NCBI RefSeq assembly: GCF_000524195.1
Contig: NW_020170404.1
Coordinates: 283,436-347,435, forward strand
Reading direction: 5' to 3'
Origin: Echinococcus granulosus
Lineage: Eukaryota; Platyhelminthes; Cestoda; Cyclophyllidea; Taeniidae
DNA length: 64,000 bases
Below, piece by piece: positions 35,811-49,900 of this stretch. The first letter of the stretch is position 1, and every line of letters begins with the position of its first letter. Made by a program: the position numbers and the translations under genes. Below the pieces are notes generated by a model, which was not told the DNA's origin, ran no database searches, and saw nothing but the letters and a program-made list of their open reading frames with translations.

Positions 35811-38785
35811 ATCACATATGAGGCCTCACAACAGTACATGGCATACCAAAAACCACAAGCCTTGAGTTTACCCGCCAATTTATGAAGGTGTGTATTGACG
35901 GGTATGAACAAACACAGGTCGTTTACTTTGCATAATTTATTTAAGCACAGCAAACTAAAAATTTAGCTAACAATGAATTAGTGTAAAATATTTTGTCATC
36001 GTATTTTTAGGCAAAATTTTTTAAAACGTTGCAAATGAAACACTGCAGAAAATTCTCACAATTTTCTCCAAAATCATTACTAGATTCGTTAAAATTCGTT
36101 GACTTTCTGCAATTATAATCTGTTTTAAAATAAACTTTACTGTTATTTTAGTGTTTTTATTATTAATAAGGGATTCTAACTTAGTGGAGGGATTTCTCGT
36201 TTTCATTCTGATTTTCAGACTTCAAATAAGAACTTCATTTGCTAAGTCCTCTCAGAAAAAATTCGCGCATCCTTAATAATTTGTCTTAATCTTTTACTTT
36301 CAAACAATCTCTGTATAAAGATGAGGTTCTCCAATCCGTGCGTTTATTAAGCTGAATTCCAGCGTATGCTCCTTTCTACAGTAAGTTTCAAGTCTTCTGA
36401 GTCCTTATGGATTTTTGTTACATGTGTTCACGAATATTGTAGCCGGATTGTCATAAATCTAAATTAGTGAGAATCATCTACCTTGGCACTGGAGCTGTTA
36501 TTGTTACAAGGTGACTGGTTACCAACCTGTCCCAGTTCGGCCGTGAGTACATGTCTAGGCTAATAAACCCATCTGTCCTGCTCATCAATAATAATTCAGA
36601 TCCTTATCACCTGTTAATTTGAATCTGCATCATTAGGAGTTGCAAGCGTGTAAATTTATCCACCAAACTCCAGCTATCGTGTAACAGCTACCAAATGACG
36701 GTAGATCAACCAGTCCACTTGCTTTGGATGATAGCAAGCATAAAAATTTGGAACCCTAAATAGTAATCATGTTGGTGTAATTTTGTCTACCTGACGAAGC
36801 GGCAATAACAGCTCAGACGCATTTGCAAAACATCGACCTGGCTTTCGTCCACTCATCTATCGAAACATTTGCACTTCTCTGCGTTAATGTCACATCTCCC
36901 TGTCAAATGCATGCTCATTTGTTCTTAGTCATTTAAGTCTAACTGCCGGATCTATTCACTCAATTCCATACTTTCTCGTCGGTTTTATGCTTCGCCACTG
37001 GGGAGTTGAATGGATTATTTTTGCCCCTCGTAAAATAAATTAAGCACAAATGTAAAATGTAGTTAAATTATGTTCGAAGATTGAGCATCGTCCAACATCA
37101 AGGGAGTGGAAATGCTTTCAAGGTCTTAGTTGGATGATGCAAGCTGTACTACAATGCATGCTTGTTTTAAGGTGGCTTTTAGGCAAGAGGCGGCTAGTAA
37201 ATGCAAACTTCATAGTGGATCAGACAGACGTCGTCAACCCTACACATGCCTAACCGTGATATCTGTATCCCTTAATCACTACCCCATAGAGCATGACCTC
37301 GCCCACCTCGTCTGTTCATTCCGCGGGTTTGAAGACTGGGTTGGAAGGGGGATGCACCGAGCCTATTACAGTAAATTTATTCTTACAAGCCTAAGAAATG
37401 TTAACAGAGCGGGTGGTGTTCAGTTAATCGAAATGAAAGGAAAACAAGTGGGAGACGATGCAAGATAGTAAAGTGTTTTTCAGTTTCAGATGTTTCCAGA
37501 AGCTGTTCCAACATTGCCTTCAATGCGCATTCTGTGCAGTTTTTGTGACTCATTCGTCCCACTGCTCTAGACGCTTAAAACAGCCGTAAAGCTACAAGTC
37601 ATTTACGCCATCAAGCCTTTTCATACCTTCTACTTAAAAGCTAGAAACATAACTAAAAGAACTCATTTCACTGTTCTCAAGGTGACCTAAAGTCGACAAA
37701 ACAATGCCAGTGATGGCGTTGAACATAGTTGAATTAACCTTCATCACTTTGTCAGCTACAACTTATGCCGAGGGTATTTGTACGTTTCCATGGCTCGCCT
37801 TGAAATGGAACTGGCCAGCCACTACGTATTAGTGCCTACTCAGTTTTTTTTAAACTGACATCGCGTTGATTATGCAAGAATTGTGAACTGTTTAGAGCCC
37901 ATCGTCCAGTGCAGTGCTTATTCAAGCGTGTCACATGCATGAAAACGACAGAATGAAAAAAAAAAAGACACTCATATGCCACTGTTAACGGAAGGCTTTG
38001 ACCACGGGTTGCTTTCTTTCTAGCGCAAAAGTCGGTTTAGCACACGTGTTCAGTAATAACGAACTGATTAAAGTGTTCAGTTGGCCCCGAAGCTGGCTAG
38101 TTGGTTGATTTAGTTAGTAGATAGAAAAGTGATGGGATATTTGTGCATGAGACGCTATTTCGAAAAGAGGCATGTTACCGGACGATTTTGTGTCTTGCAC
38201 ATGCAAGGCTATTATGGTAATCGCGACACCGGTATGAATAAACAAGCCATGAGGGACAATGGCCCACATTGGCGCCTATGCCAAGCTCACGCAACATTCA
38301 GTGTCCGTGTCCTGACACGGGCCGTCAACCCCACCAAAGCCCAATAAAGCATACCTCCATTTACTCGTGACAATTTGATAATGTCATCTTATGCCATAAC
38401 AAGAGGATGTGCCGGACCAAAGGAGAAAAAGGCCGAGGTTAGAAAGCATCATTTCAGTAGATTTCAGCCTTCCTTTCGGCTCCTGTAAAGACGTAAACGG
38501 TTTGTTTATGAACAGGTTTGTGGTGGTGAAGATGAGGAAGTTGTTTGGTTCTTAGCTTTCGAAAATAGGACTTTTAAATGGAATCAGAAAGGCTTTGGCC
38601 TTAGCTGCTGTCCGAATTTATAATTGAGCCTCTTTTGGAGAGCAGTTTTTTGCCGTTCCTTATGAGATGTATGCAGTAATGACAAGGAATGAAAGAATTA
38701 CCCAAATCTCATTTTTGCTACTTTTGACTGGCAAACTCAAACAACATTTGTTAAAATTAGTGCAAGGGAACGCCTCTAGTTGTGT

Positions 38786-38974
38786 TGTAAAATCCAAAGA
38801 CTTCTCTAAAGACGAAAGAAAACACATTACTCTGGCAGAGTATGTACTGTCAATCTTCAGAAGGGCTTGGGGTTGCTGGTCCGGCCCAGAGGTCAGCCTG
38901 CTCGGTGGGGGTACAATGGTGGGGCTCCTTAATAGCCCATTACCAAAACCGGGAGTTAAACAAACAATTAACCA
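38786..38974 (-). mobile_element. solo LTR of the TRIM-like family
   Basis: On the minus strand it runs from TGGTTAATTGTTTGTTTAAC to GGATTTTACA, with internal family blocks CGGTTTTGGTAA, CATTGTACC, AAGCCCTTCTG and GAGAAGTCTTTGG. No clear target duplication was seen. Confidence 0.8.
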
Positions 38975-40863
38975 GAATTTAACATTTAAAATTAACTTAG
39001 AATGTGTATCAAGGATACTGGTTGCCCTAAAGGTGAAAAGTTGACAATTTTTGCTAAATAGAGGGGTCCAATTGCATAAATTGACCAAGTTGCACCACAA
39101 TCCTGTAAAATGGGCTTGCATAACTGATATCATATGTATGAGGCAACATCAGAGCGACTTGGCAACGATGTCAACTGCTGCTTCTAATGTCATCAAGGCG
39201 TGGTTTTTGTCTCCCACGAATCGACAGAATGTCGTGGAAAGTGATCATTCTCTAGGCGTTTTCTCCATATTTGGGATGTGGGATATTTTAGCGCCTGCTT
39301 GGGAGGATAAATTAAAAGTTGGCGATACAGTCCCATCAAACAGAGTACAGTGAAAAGAAACAAATGCTTGTGCCAAAAATTAACCCATAAAATTCCTTAT
39401 TCGTCGAATGATGCCTCTTCCTAAGCACCTTTAAATATTCCACAGCGAAAGACGATTATTGTCTCCGAAGAAATTATTTCTTGCATTTCATGGTAGAGTG
39501 CGGTAGATAACAGTGACTAAAGGAATGGGCTTCATGTATCCGGTGAATAAGGAGGACCGCTGCTACTCCACGCATACAATTTCGTCTTTCCTCATTACCT
39601 TTCCCACTTTCTTGTTCGTAATCCACTTATCTGTTCAAGTACTCTGTCAACCACAACTGCATGAATACCCCGCCCCACCATGGGTCGCAAAAATCATGAA
39701 ATGATTCACTAAACTGGTTGAATCTTCGAGTGTAAAAAGGCTTCCTGTAAGTAGCTAAGCGGTGATTCGGTGTGTTTATGCAGAACTGCCAATACCTATG
39801 CATGAAATAGTTTTTGGCAGAACCCACCGTTGTGCCAAGTCGTGATCACTTGTAAAACCACCGCTTTAAAAACCCAAGGGAGCTTACTTATAGGGAGAAA
39901 TTCAGCACACTCCTCCCTGTCCCACTTATGCGATAGTAGAGGCGGAATGTCAATCTCAATCAAGTGTCACTTTGCGAAACTAAAATGCCGTTTGAAAATT
40001 ATGAGAGATCTGGGATGCTGCGAATTCCACAGATGGCGATGGTGCCAGTTGAAACAAAAGTGGGGCCGGTTGATTCCCTTTAAGGGAACAATGCGAAGCC
40101 ATAGAGGACTGCCTAGGGAAGGGATGACTGATTGTGATCACCTAAATATGTAAAATGCAATCCGGAAATCTCTGCTGGTATTTAAAATGTATTTGTAAAA
40201 AAATTCCACGAACTTATTTGGTAACCTGGTGTTTATCAACTGGCGTTCTTTCTTCAGCAATATCCACTAGATTTTTTAATTTTGCCCTATTTTTTGCTCG
40301 CCCACATCCTTTTTACTGGCTCCACACAAGACTCCATGGAATTTGGCGTTAACAGTGGTTTGAAATTTGACAATAATGCATTCTCTTGCAGGGACCCTTC
40401 TGGTAACCAGTTTCAATAACCTAGTTTAAAAAGTATTGCATTCACAGGATATAACCCGCCATGGATTTATTCTGCTTTTCTGACTAAAAATTCCCCATTC
40501 TACAGGTGATCTTTCTAATCAACCCGCCTTAATGAGTATTTCGACTGTCGACTGAGAAGGTATCAAAGCCTGTCCATTCCTGTGACTCGACCACTTCCGA
40601 TCATCATAATATATCCCATAATTTATACCTACCTCCTCTCTTCCTCACAGAGCAAGTTATCCATTCTTACTCTGGCCGGAAAAGAACAACCGCTGTCAAG
40701 GTCGCCAGCTGCGTGCGCACGTGCACCTGCACACCAGCGAACCAGGATCGTGCGCTCACGTGCTCGCGTGTATGCGTATGCCAAGCGTAAACACATGACA
40801 ACCATCTCGTGGCGATGGCGCGATGGTAGCAGAGATAATTGTGGGTATGTGCTATTCTCTGTT

Positions 40864-40887
40864 CGTGTGTGTGTATTTGTGTGTGTT
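40864..40887 (+). repeat. GT microsatellite
   Basis: Two GT runs separated by ATTT. Confidence 0.7.
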
Positions 40888-43782
40888 TGGCCTTGGTACT
40901 CTCACCGGACTTTCATTTTATGCATGAACTCTCGCCTGTACCGCTGTGTAAGTCTGGACTTGCGTCCAATTCTTTTTGACGCTCTTCTCCACTTGTACAC
41001 TTGGTTAGCCTTTATGTAACTGATTTTGTGATACACGATCACTTTTTCCGTCTGGACTGGGTCTTATTCGTGAAGAATCTTTCTAGCATTAGTTCTGAGA
41101 TGTCTGTTCCTTAGACTAGCCTGCCAATCAGTTGTAATTGGACCTGTCACTAACTTTTGAGCCAAAATTAGAATTTTGTTGACTACCGCCCTTATGGCCA
41201 ATGAAAACAAACTACTTCAGGCTTCAAAGATTTGTCTCCACAGACGTCCCTCAAAGAATGACTCATAATATTGGACCGTTGGCACTACAGTCTTCTGTTG
41301 AAGACTGCCTAGATTAGATCCCATCCATCAAGGGCCTCCTAAAGTTTTGCACTGCTTCTATGCGACCTGTTCGTTGGAATGATTCGGCGGAGCCGGGACA
41401 CGCAATTCCGATTTATGATTCAAGTACATCCAACTAGAGCCGTCAACTGGAACGTCTCAGCGCTTAAAGCATGATCTTCTCAGCTGTTCATCTAAACACT
41501 TCTGAGTACTTTTTGCTCAGATTAGTGCAGAAATAATAATGTAGTTTTTGGAACAGTCACTCTCGTGGAACCAATTATTGTCTAGGCATGGTCCTACTTC
41601 CTCCGTATTCATCACTATCATCTACCGGTTTGCATGAATCAGTCGGCGTTGAAGTGAATGAATGAACGAATTAATGGCCGGCTGGCTGGCCGGCACTCCT
41701 GCACTAGGTGCCACCATTTCGACCGAACCGCGAGATAAAGTCAATTTGATTACATCTAACGCTACTATTAACACAGGGTACTAATTTGGCATTGGCAGCC
41801 TGCTTTGAAATTGACGTCTGCACACGGAATTAAGAGTCGCATTTAATGACAATTTATTGGTTTATTAAGGAACAATCCTAATTGAAACAAAATTTGCAGC
41901 TAAGACCACCACTTTTTCTTTAACTAAAGCAAGAGGTGGGTAGATGGACAGAGAGGCATCCAGTCGGTACATCAGTGTCCTCGAATTACGTGTCACTAAG
42001 CTTAAATATCACCGTCTGGCGGTTTAACCTCCCGGACGGCCTTTCTGCCCTTTTCGCTTTGATGATTCGGTCAGGCCAAGTTTAAGCTACCTTCCCCTCG
42101 CAAAAGTTTTAACTGCTCCATCAAAAAGTACCGTGGTTGGGGCATTTCTACGCGGTCAGAAAAGAGGGCTAATCGTTCCTGCGCGCCACCTTCGCCTCTC
42201 TGGCGTCAGAAAACTGCAATGTCAACTGAGACTCTAATTTTTCCCCGTAGCATTATGTTATCTGTACAGCGTATGACGTAAATAATTAGATTTTTACTTT
42301 GTCAAGCCTTAAGTATCTCGAGTAAAATTCACCCATCGAGCAGTTGACATTTTTGGCATCTAATGCCCACTTGGAACGCAGTGCATGTTTCACCACTTGT
42401 AGCACACTAATTTCAATAATCGCATAATAAACGATGAAAATTTTTCAAATTATTGTGATTTTTGTTGTCCCTTTTATAATTCTCGTTAACTCTCTCCTTT
42501 TCATATTTTAATGCCATTGACAAGATATCAAGTAGTTTTGAGGAGCCATTGTAGTTTCCCATCTGTTCACCGTTGCTTTTGAAGCATTCTTATACAAAAA
42601 GTGCCCAAAATCTCTTTGCTCTTTATAAATCTTATCAAAAACATTTTACGTCGTGTTCATTTTTCCACTAAAATTGTATCTTTAAATGGCCATAACCAGT
42701 GTTGATTGGCATTTGATAGGGGATTGACATCGCAATCGGCGGGCGCATTCTGACTAGCCCACTGATCGCTCAGGTAATAAATTTACCCTGAAAATAAGTA
42801 GGCAAATCTCAATGTATAAAATTTCACACCCTCAACTCGCCTCCACCATCATCCTGACCTATATGTGCTGTCAGAAATCAAGTAACACCAAGAAAGGGGT
42901 GAATTTACAACAGCGATAATGTGGAGAGACCCACCGAGAAAGACATTTTCTGAACAATGCCAAGCCTAAGTATTTGAACACGCTACAGGACTTTACTTCT
43001 AGTGGCAGTAATTACGTAACTTTATCGTGAAATTCCACTTACTCCCGTCACCATAGATGTCACCGTCAAGGGCTGAGGCTTCACTAATGCTTTCACACAC
43101 GCATCGTAATGGAAACAGACCGCTGCTCTACAGTTCAGTTAATTTCTCACGTAATCCATCATTTATGTGCGTATTTAATGTGGAGGAATGGTTAAACCCG
43201 TTTTCCGTCAGTGACATGCAATAAAATTCCTGGCAATATAATGACCTAATAGCCTTGACGGGGTGAAGATATTGGCAGCAACGGGCGAATATTTTAGGGG
43301 CTCAGATACCCAGAAAAGTAGCTGACACATTCAGTTCGTGATTCATGACTTCTTCCCGATTGTTGATCGTATGCCATGAATGCCTTCTCCAATCCTTTGT
43401 AACACCAAATAAGCGCATTTCATTTATTCCGAAGCACAGTCTTCTTCCATGTGTCGTGTTAGTCGTTGTGGGCGGTGAGATAGTCACAAACCCTTCCCAC
43501 AAACCTACTGATGCACCTGTAACAGTCTTGAAATGGAGCAAAGGTGCTGTATTGTCTGGAAGGTGTCTTTCCCGACATAGTCTTTTCCCCTCCCTCCCTA
43601 TCGTCCATTGTATGATCTGCAGAGACCACGCCACAAAAAAGCACGGCCTATCCCTGCGACCTCCCGACTACATTTATCGTCACCAGTGATCCTGTAAAGA
43701 AGGATACAGGAATTAGGCGTAGCTCGCTTAATTGCAAATTCTATTTTAGGTCGACATCGGAGCATTTACTTAGTCCCACAAA

Positions 43783-43963
43783 ATGAATGCCAACATGATG
43801 GAAAGGCGGAGGAAGGTCACAGAGGAGTTGATTAGCCAGATAGAGGGATGCCTACCGGACCGGCTCTTGAGGGAACAATTCTCCGACCTCTATCATCCCA
43901 TTCCTGCTCTCGTGCCGCAAATCTCCGGACACTCCTCCTTTCGTACAGTCTGTTCATCGACAA
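43783..43963 (+). CDS. gene 3 exon 1
   Basis: Encodes residues 1-60, starting MNANMMERRRKVTEELISQI and including LPDRLLREQFSDLYHPIPAL. Two phase-1 donors are possible, ACAA|GTGAAT (43963) and GAAT|GTAAAT (43969). The 33-nt leader after the TATTTTAG acceptor at 43748-43749 could be a cis-spliced UTR exon or a spliced-leader trans-splice site. Confidence 0.65.
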
Positions 43964-46900
43964 GTGAATGTAAATGCTTGGAGCATTCTTTCCGCCTCAT
44001 TTGCTTAGCCGCTGGTTTCTACAGTCTTTAGCATTGAGCTTCGCCACCATTAAGCACGATGCCTCTTTTTATGCTCATTTATCATCATTCCCAGTTGTGT
44101 CGAGCTCTTTTTTTACGCTCTAAAACACGATTGGCAATGGTTCCAAATCAATGTGTTGATCATCCTCACAAAATGCCCTGGACCATGTAGGTTAACTTTT
44201 GACAGATGACTATTAAAAAACTTATTTAGGTCCAAGTGATTAATTGGTAATGGTTTCTAAGGTTGTGGTACCCGACTTAGCTGCGACGACATTGCATAAT
44301 CTCAACACGCGCTTGTTTACACCAAATGACAGTGAAAAGACTAAACAGCGGTTAAGAGAAAAGTGGAATTGAGTAAAATCAGCGTGCTTGAAGGGTGTTT
44401 CACCACCCACGTTCTGTGCGTGACAAATTTATAACGCGGCTGTCCGCTTGTAACTTCAACAGAGAGTTGGTGGTCGAATGCGGGCTGTTTTCACACAGAC
44501 ACCACTTAATCATAAACCATCTCCACCACCACATCAAATAGGTAGCGGTAGCAGTCACCACTTTACTGTATTTGATCAACCAGGTCGTATTATATCGCAA
44601 TCTGCTGACACTACCTAATTATTACCTTAATCGGAAAAATATCCGCCTTGGATTGTCTCAAAACCTTATCTTAATTCTCAAAAAATTGATTATTTTGATT
44701 CCCTATGATGACAAACTGACCTTGATCACCTCCGGCAAAAACGTTTGCAGTTGATTTAAAAATCATTTCTTTTTTGACCAACTGACCGACGCCATCGCGC
44801 GTCCCCAATGTTGGACGCATGGTAACCTTTGTGCCAGCGCGGTCAGTATCGCTTTGTCTACATGTTCCGACGCATACGCACACACACCACACACAGTTCC
44901 ACAGGTAATTAGAAAAAGTGGTTGCTGGTAGAATAAAAGTGTAAATTAATCGTTAAGTTCAGTGATGAATTTGGGTGATTATTCATTTTCGGAAGCAGTA
45001 GCGGATGTACAGGTCGGAGGGCAGTTTGGCGTGCCTGCATGTGATTGAGGCCATTCACAGCTGCCGTAGCTTCGTGTGTGTGTGGGTGTGTGTGTGTCTC
45101 GCCTGGACGAATGAGCGAGTGAGCGGCGTTCAGTCGCACTGTACGAACGCAGGCGCGTACTCACGTCGCGACCTTGTGAGAGGTGATTGCCGTGCCAACT
45201 AAGTCGACACACTTAAACCGAACCACGACCACCATCTTCAACTGCTCAGTCGGTATCACTACCATGTCCTTTACTCTCTGTCACTAAGTAAAACATTCCT
45301 TATTATTTTTTTCGCTTTTAGCTATTATTGTTTGGTTTGACGCTGTCGTCCCGTGTTCGTATTAACCAACAGTGTTTTCAAGAGCTAGCGTTGGTCACAC
45401 TTGCACTATTAAAATCCTTTAAAATGAATCTAACTGAGCTATGATAGTGTACTATTAAGCAAATGGGGCTAGTTTTGTTGCTTAAGGTCTTTTTTATAGC
45501 AAATCTTTTTCCACTATAATATAGCTTCCAAAAAGGCAACGTTTGATTCTCCCAACTCTGCACTGGAAAATATCCCACCCATGAATAAAAATTCACCTCA
45601 AACTTCGATCAAGGATGCAGAAACAAACCACTTAAACAAGGTAAGTGGGATTTTAGGGTAACCTTTTGTGGACTTTGACGATAATTCAGGATCTCATTAA
45701 TGCTGACTTGGTGTTACCAAAGCTCTGCTTCCAATGTAGGAGTTCTTTTGCCATATTAATTAAAGTATAAATGTTTTTTTTGAATGTGAAAACCTGAACA
45801 TCATAGTACGAGTTTTTGTTGCTCGTTTAATCTTAACGGAAATATTGCTAGTTGCAGGGAAGTATGGGAATTATCCAATGCCAAAGCATGTTGTAAGCTT
45901 CATAATTCGTTTTTCAGCTATGAAAGCGTGAGTTTGTAAACTAAATATGCATCGTTAGGTTGCTACCATGGCATCGAAAGGTCACAAAGCTAACAAAAAC
46001 TAGTTTAGTTGTAATGGTGACAATATTACTAATTAAGTTATGTTTTTTTTTATCCATCACGAATTTCGCAAATATTTTGTTTCCATTTTACAAGCATTTG
46101 TTTTACCAACTTTTACTCATGTGCAATTTCCTGCGCACCACCGTACGCATTGCATCAACACGCTCCACAAAATATCAATCCACTTTGATGGCACTGCGAT
46201 AATTTAATAGCATGAACGCTTACTTCTAGCCCCACGTGAATGTGATCACGAATTCGCTAGTTCAACCCTCCGCTTCGACTTACATTGATCTCTAACGGCA
46301 ATTCATGCTTCATTTTTCACCCGTGATTGCGACAAAATCCTGATTCGCGCAAAGAAGGTAGTCTTCAAAGGTCATGTTTTTAAAGCGATTCGTGCATAAA
46401 TGACTTAATTTGAAGGCTGAAATTATAACATTCCTATGGTACAGCAGTACAGTTTAAACGACCCTCTACTGGAGGTGAAACATATTCTCACAAGTTCCAT
46501 GACACCCTATTCAGTCCCCTCGATCAATCTCACAAAATAAAACTTTCCACTAGTTCCAAATGACTTTTTCAAACACCACCTTTAGGCCGATTAAAAAGAC
46601 TTCGGAAACACAGTAGGAGAAAAGCATTTTAAATAAAGAATTGCCTTAAATTGAAGCATAGAAATTTCAATGAATGAAAAGCACTTAAATGGACCTTTTT
46701 AGCGAGCCAACATTTCACTTAATACTATTTTTGGTGTTGGCGTTTTGGAGATCGTTTGCCGCTCTGAAAGGCAGTTCGAGGGTTTTTGAGTGCGAATTTT
46801 GACAATCAGTTGACTATCGTGAAGATTTCGTCTTTGTTGAGAAGGTCTTCTTTTCCCCTTTTCATTGGTCTCCTTTTTTGTCAGGGATCTAAAAAATGCA

Positions 46901-49900
46901 GTTTGTCCTACTCATGTTCCCCAATCACCAGGCTCTCGGTTCATCTGTGATACTTCCATACTGGTTTGTTCTAACGTCCTCAGGTCCTATAATTCACTGA
47001 GCTCACCAGGCCAATGCTTGATCACGACGTCATTGACTGACCAGTAACATAAATTAAGGACACTGTATTTCACCACAGTAAAAGACAAATTGCCTTGCCC
47101 AGTCTATCTGGGCTACCGGCTCCTAAGCTGTTCCATGGGTCAATGATGGGACAAATCAGAACTACATCCCATTTGATGTCTTCAGAGGTGACTGGGACGC
47201 GACACTGGAATCACGATAGAGCTAGATTGCAATATCATTGCCGGCTCGGGCGTAAAAATAGGTTTGATTACACTTTGCCCGAGCACTAGGCAACTTTCCA
47301 CGGATTTTAGGGCGGTGGTCCCGATGAAGCGAGTCTTTCAAACACAGGAGAATTGTCCTCCTACGTTCCCAAGGCCAGTGACTTGGAGCCGGGGGTTAAC
47401 TGGCGACTGCTACAGCAAATTCGCTCCCGGAATGCCTCAAAATTTGCACAGTCAAATGAGAAGAGAGGTCTGCCCTCCGCCAGTCACGCCTCGCCTCTCA
47501 ATGAGGCGCAGTACCTGGACAAGTCCTCAGCAGTTACCGCCTTCACGACGAAGTCCATTCTTACTAGGCCAAGCATAGGCGAAAACAGGGACTTGCTGGC
47601 TGAGGACACCAGGTCACGAGCTCGGTGGGTCAAGAGTCCAGATAAAGCGGTTTCCGCGTGAGTGGGTTTTTGCCCAAATACGAGCAGTATAAAATATTCA
47701 CAGCTGAAGAAGCTTTTAAAGTCACATGGGAACCCATTTGTAAATTTTGAATTAACTCTAGGAAACCATAAATCCCATAAATTTTTTAGATCCCTGACCA
47801 AAAAGGCGACCAATGAAAAGGGGGAAAGAAGACCTTCTCAACAAAGACGAAATCTTCACGATAGCCAACTGATAGCCAAAATCCGCACTCAAAAACCCTC
47901 GGACTGCCTTTCAGAGCGGCAACTGAATGGCTACAGGTCTCTACAACGACGCCTGGAGTACGATCCCCGGGCCTCCGTCGCGAAGGAGCGCCTCAAATCC
48001 AAAATATGGGAAAATCGTAAGTGGTGACCTTTTGAGGCGCCTTCAAATTATGCTGACTGTGAACAGTCGTACTAATTTATTTACTGATGGAAATACTCCT
48101 TCTACTCTTCATTGAAAGGCAACAACAATGCCGATGGAAGTTGTGCAACACCTACCTCAAATAGGGATGGTGAAGTTGGGGAGGCAGCAAAAGCGAAGGC
48201 GACCGGGAGGCAGTCTTCCATTGACTCCAAGGTGCAATCCCCACCGGGTCAGAGGAAACTTATAGGCGTGACCCAGAGGACTGATTCTCCAGCGCCTCGA
48301 TGTAAAGTGAGTTCACTTATGCTAACATTGTGGGTGTCATTTTGTGAGAAAAAGGAGGTTTATTACTTAATGATTGAGGACAAATTCCATTTTTTTTATT
48401 AAGAAGCTTGTGGAAATGGAGTTGTTGTCGATTTTGTCTTAGTCATTTTACAATCCATGTCAGTTCTCAGACAATATTACTTATCTAAGTAGCTAACTCA
48501 AATAGGAAATCAGTTCCCGTCTAAGACCAACCGGTTGATAAAACCTAATTGAAGAACTACACTACAATCACACTTAAGTGTGCATCGTGTAGTCAAGATA
48601 TGTTAAAGACCCTAATTGACTTTTATCAGTGGCCTCAAAAGCAATCGTTGAATGCTTCTGGGCTCTGACAAGATGTTGCTCGGAGTGACTACCGCTCTTA
48701 TCATGGAATGGGATATTTCATCATTTAACGCAAAAAGGCTTACCGCTATTGAATCTGATAATAATATTGACTACCTCGGGTCATTGGAGATTCTCTGAAA
48801 TGTGCTGATAGCTCTAGGCGACAATAAATATATGAGTTAAGTACCGTTTCATATTCAGTGGAGTCGGAGGATACTAGTACTCATTGCAAGCAAAGGCCTG
48901 TCTCTGACGTTTGCGAACATTAAATTGCTTAAACGCTTGAGAGGCACATTGTTGACAGAAGCAAGTCCTGTTACTGGCGAACAAAGTCGAGACCGCCGAT
49001 TTGAAAGCTGTAGGGTAGAGCGCGTTTACCGCCTATGTGAAAGGTGCCCATGAAATTAGTGTAATCCTAAGTTTATCTTTTTAATGAAGTGTTATCCACT
49101 TATACTGCGTTTCTTTTAGTTAATCTATTTTCATTTTTGCCCTTTACCCTTAAATCAGACGAAAATGGGTTCCTGGGTGTTCAAAGCCTTTTCATCAAGT
49201 ATGATATCATTTAGGATTATTTTCGGCTCGATTTTGCACAAAAATGGGTGAAGACGGACTGCACTTTAATATTACATGAATGGTCATCCAAATTACTGTA
49301 TTTCTAATGAGGAAATGAACCTAGAGATGCACGTCGTGCCTTATGGAAGTTTAAATTAACAGAGTCTCCCCCTACTACTTATTATTCTGTTAGTAAAACA
49401 AGCAAACTCCGCCGAGTTATCCGGTTAGCCATAACATTTTTAACGATATTCCCATGCAGAATGGTGGTTTGGCAAAGCTTACAAGAGCATGCGTTTTTGT
49501 GGAATTATTCCAAGTAAGGAGTTAAAGTGCGGCATGCGAAATTTGCACCGATTACACAAAAGCATATCACACCTCAATCTGCTATCGCATTTCGACCTCT
49601 GCGTGTTGTTCTCCAGCTTTTGTGCCGTAAAGGAGCACGCAGGGAGTCCGGTGAAAGCTGGTCTCCTAATTTTACTGAAGTGTGTTTGTTTTAAGCTCGT
49701 TACCATGTGCCTGTCCGAACTTTGTTGAGGAGGACTTTCTACCACACACACAATTTATAACCTGTGAAAGAAGTCGAAACCGTGTAAAGCTAATTTTAAA
49801 AGGTCTTCCATCCCTTAACCAAGTTCTTTAGACTTACAAGTTTTACGTCTGTTAGACGCGTAGGCGACACAACCAGAGTGTGGCATTTTAACCGACTTTT

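Larger units (their letters stand above)
35811..43749. other. gene-free gap between divergent Dishevelled and gene 3
   Basis: No coding exon was recognised over 7.9 kb. The gap should contain the promoters and 5' UTR exons of both flanking genes. It holds one solo LTR (38786-38974), a GT-rich microsatellite near 40864-40887, and AT-rich stretches at 35.9-36.2 and 42.3-42.7 kb. Short open frames (for example 40582-41019 plus) have no recognisable features. Confidence 0.55.

Noticed and set aside
40582..41019. 145-codon plus-strand frame
   Set aside because: It spans GT-rich low-complexity DNA, has no domain, and lacks convincing acceptor and donor.
46865..47047. Plus-strand frame beginning VSFFVRDLKN
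   Set aside because: It is antisense to the inverted exon-4 copy; a similar shadow (VAFLVRDLKN) occurs opposite exon 4 itself.
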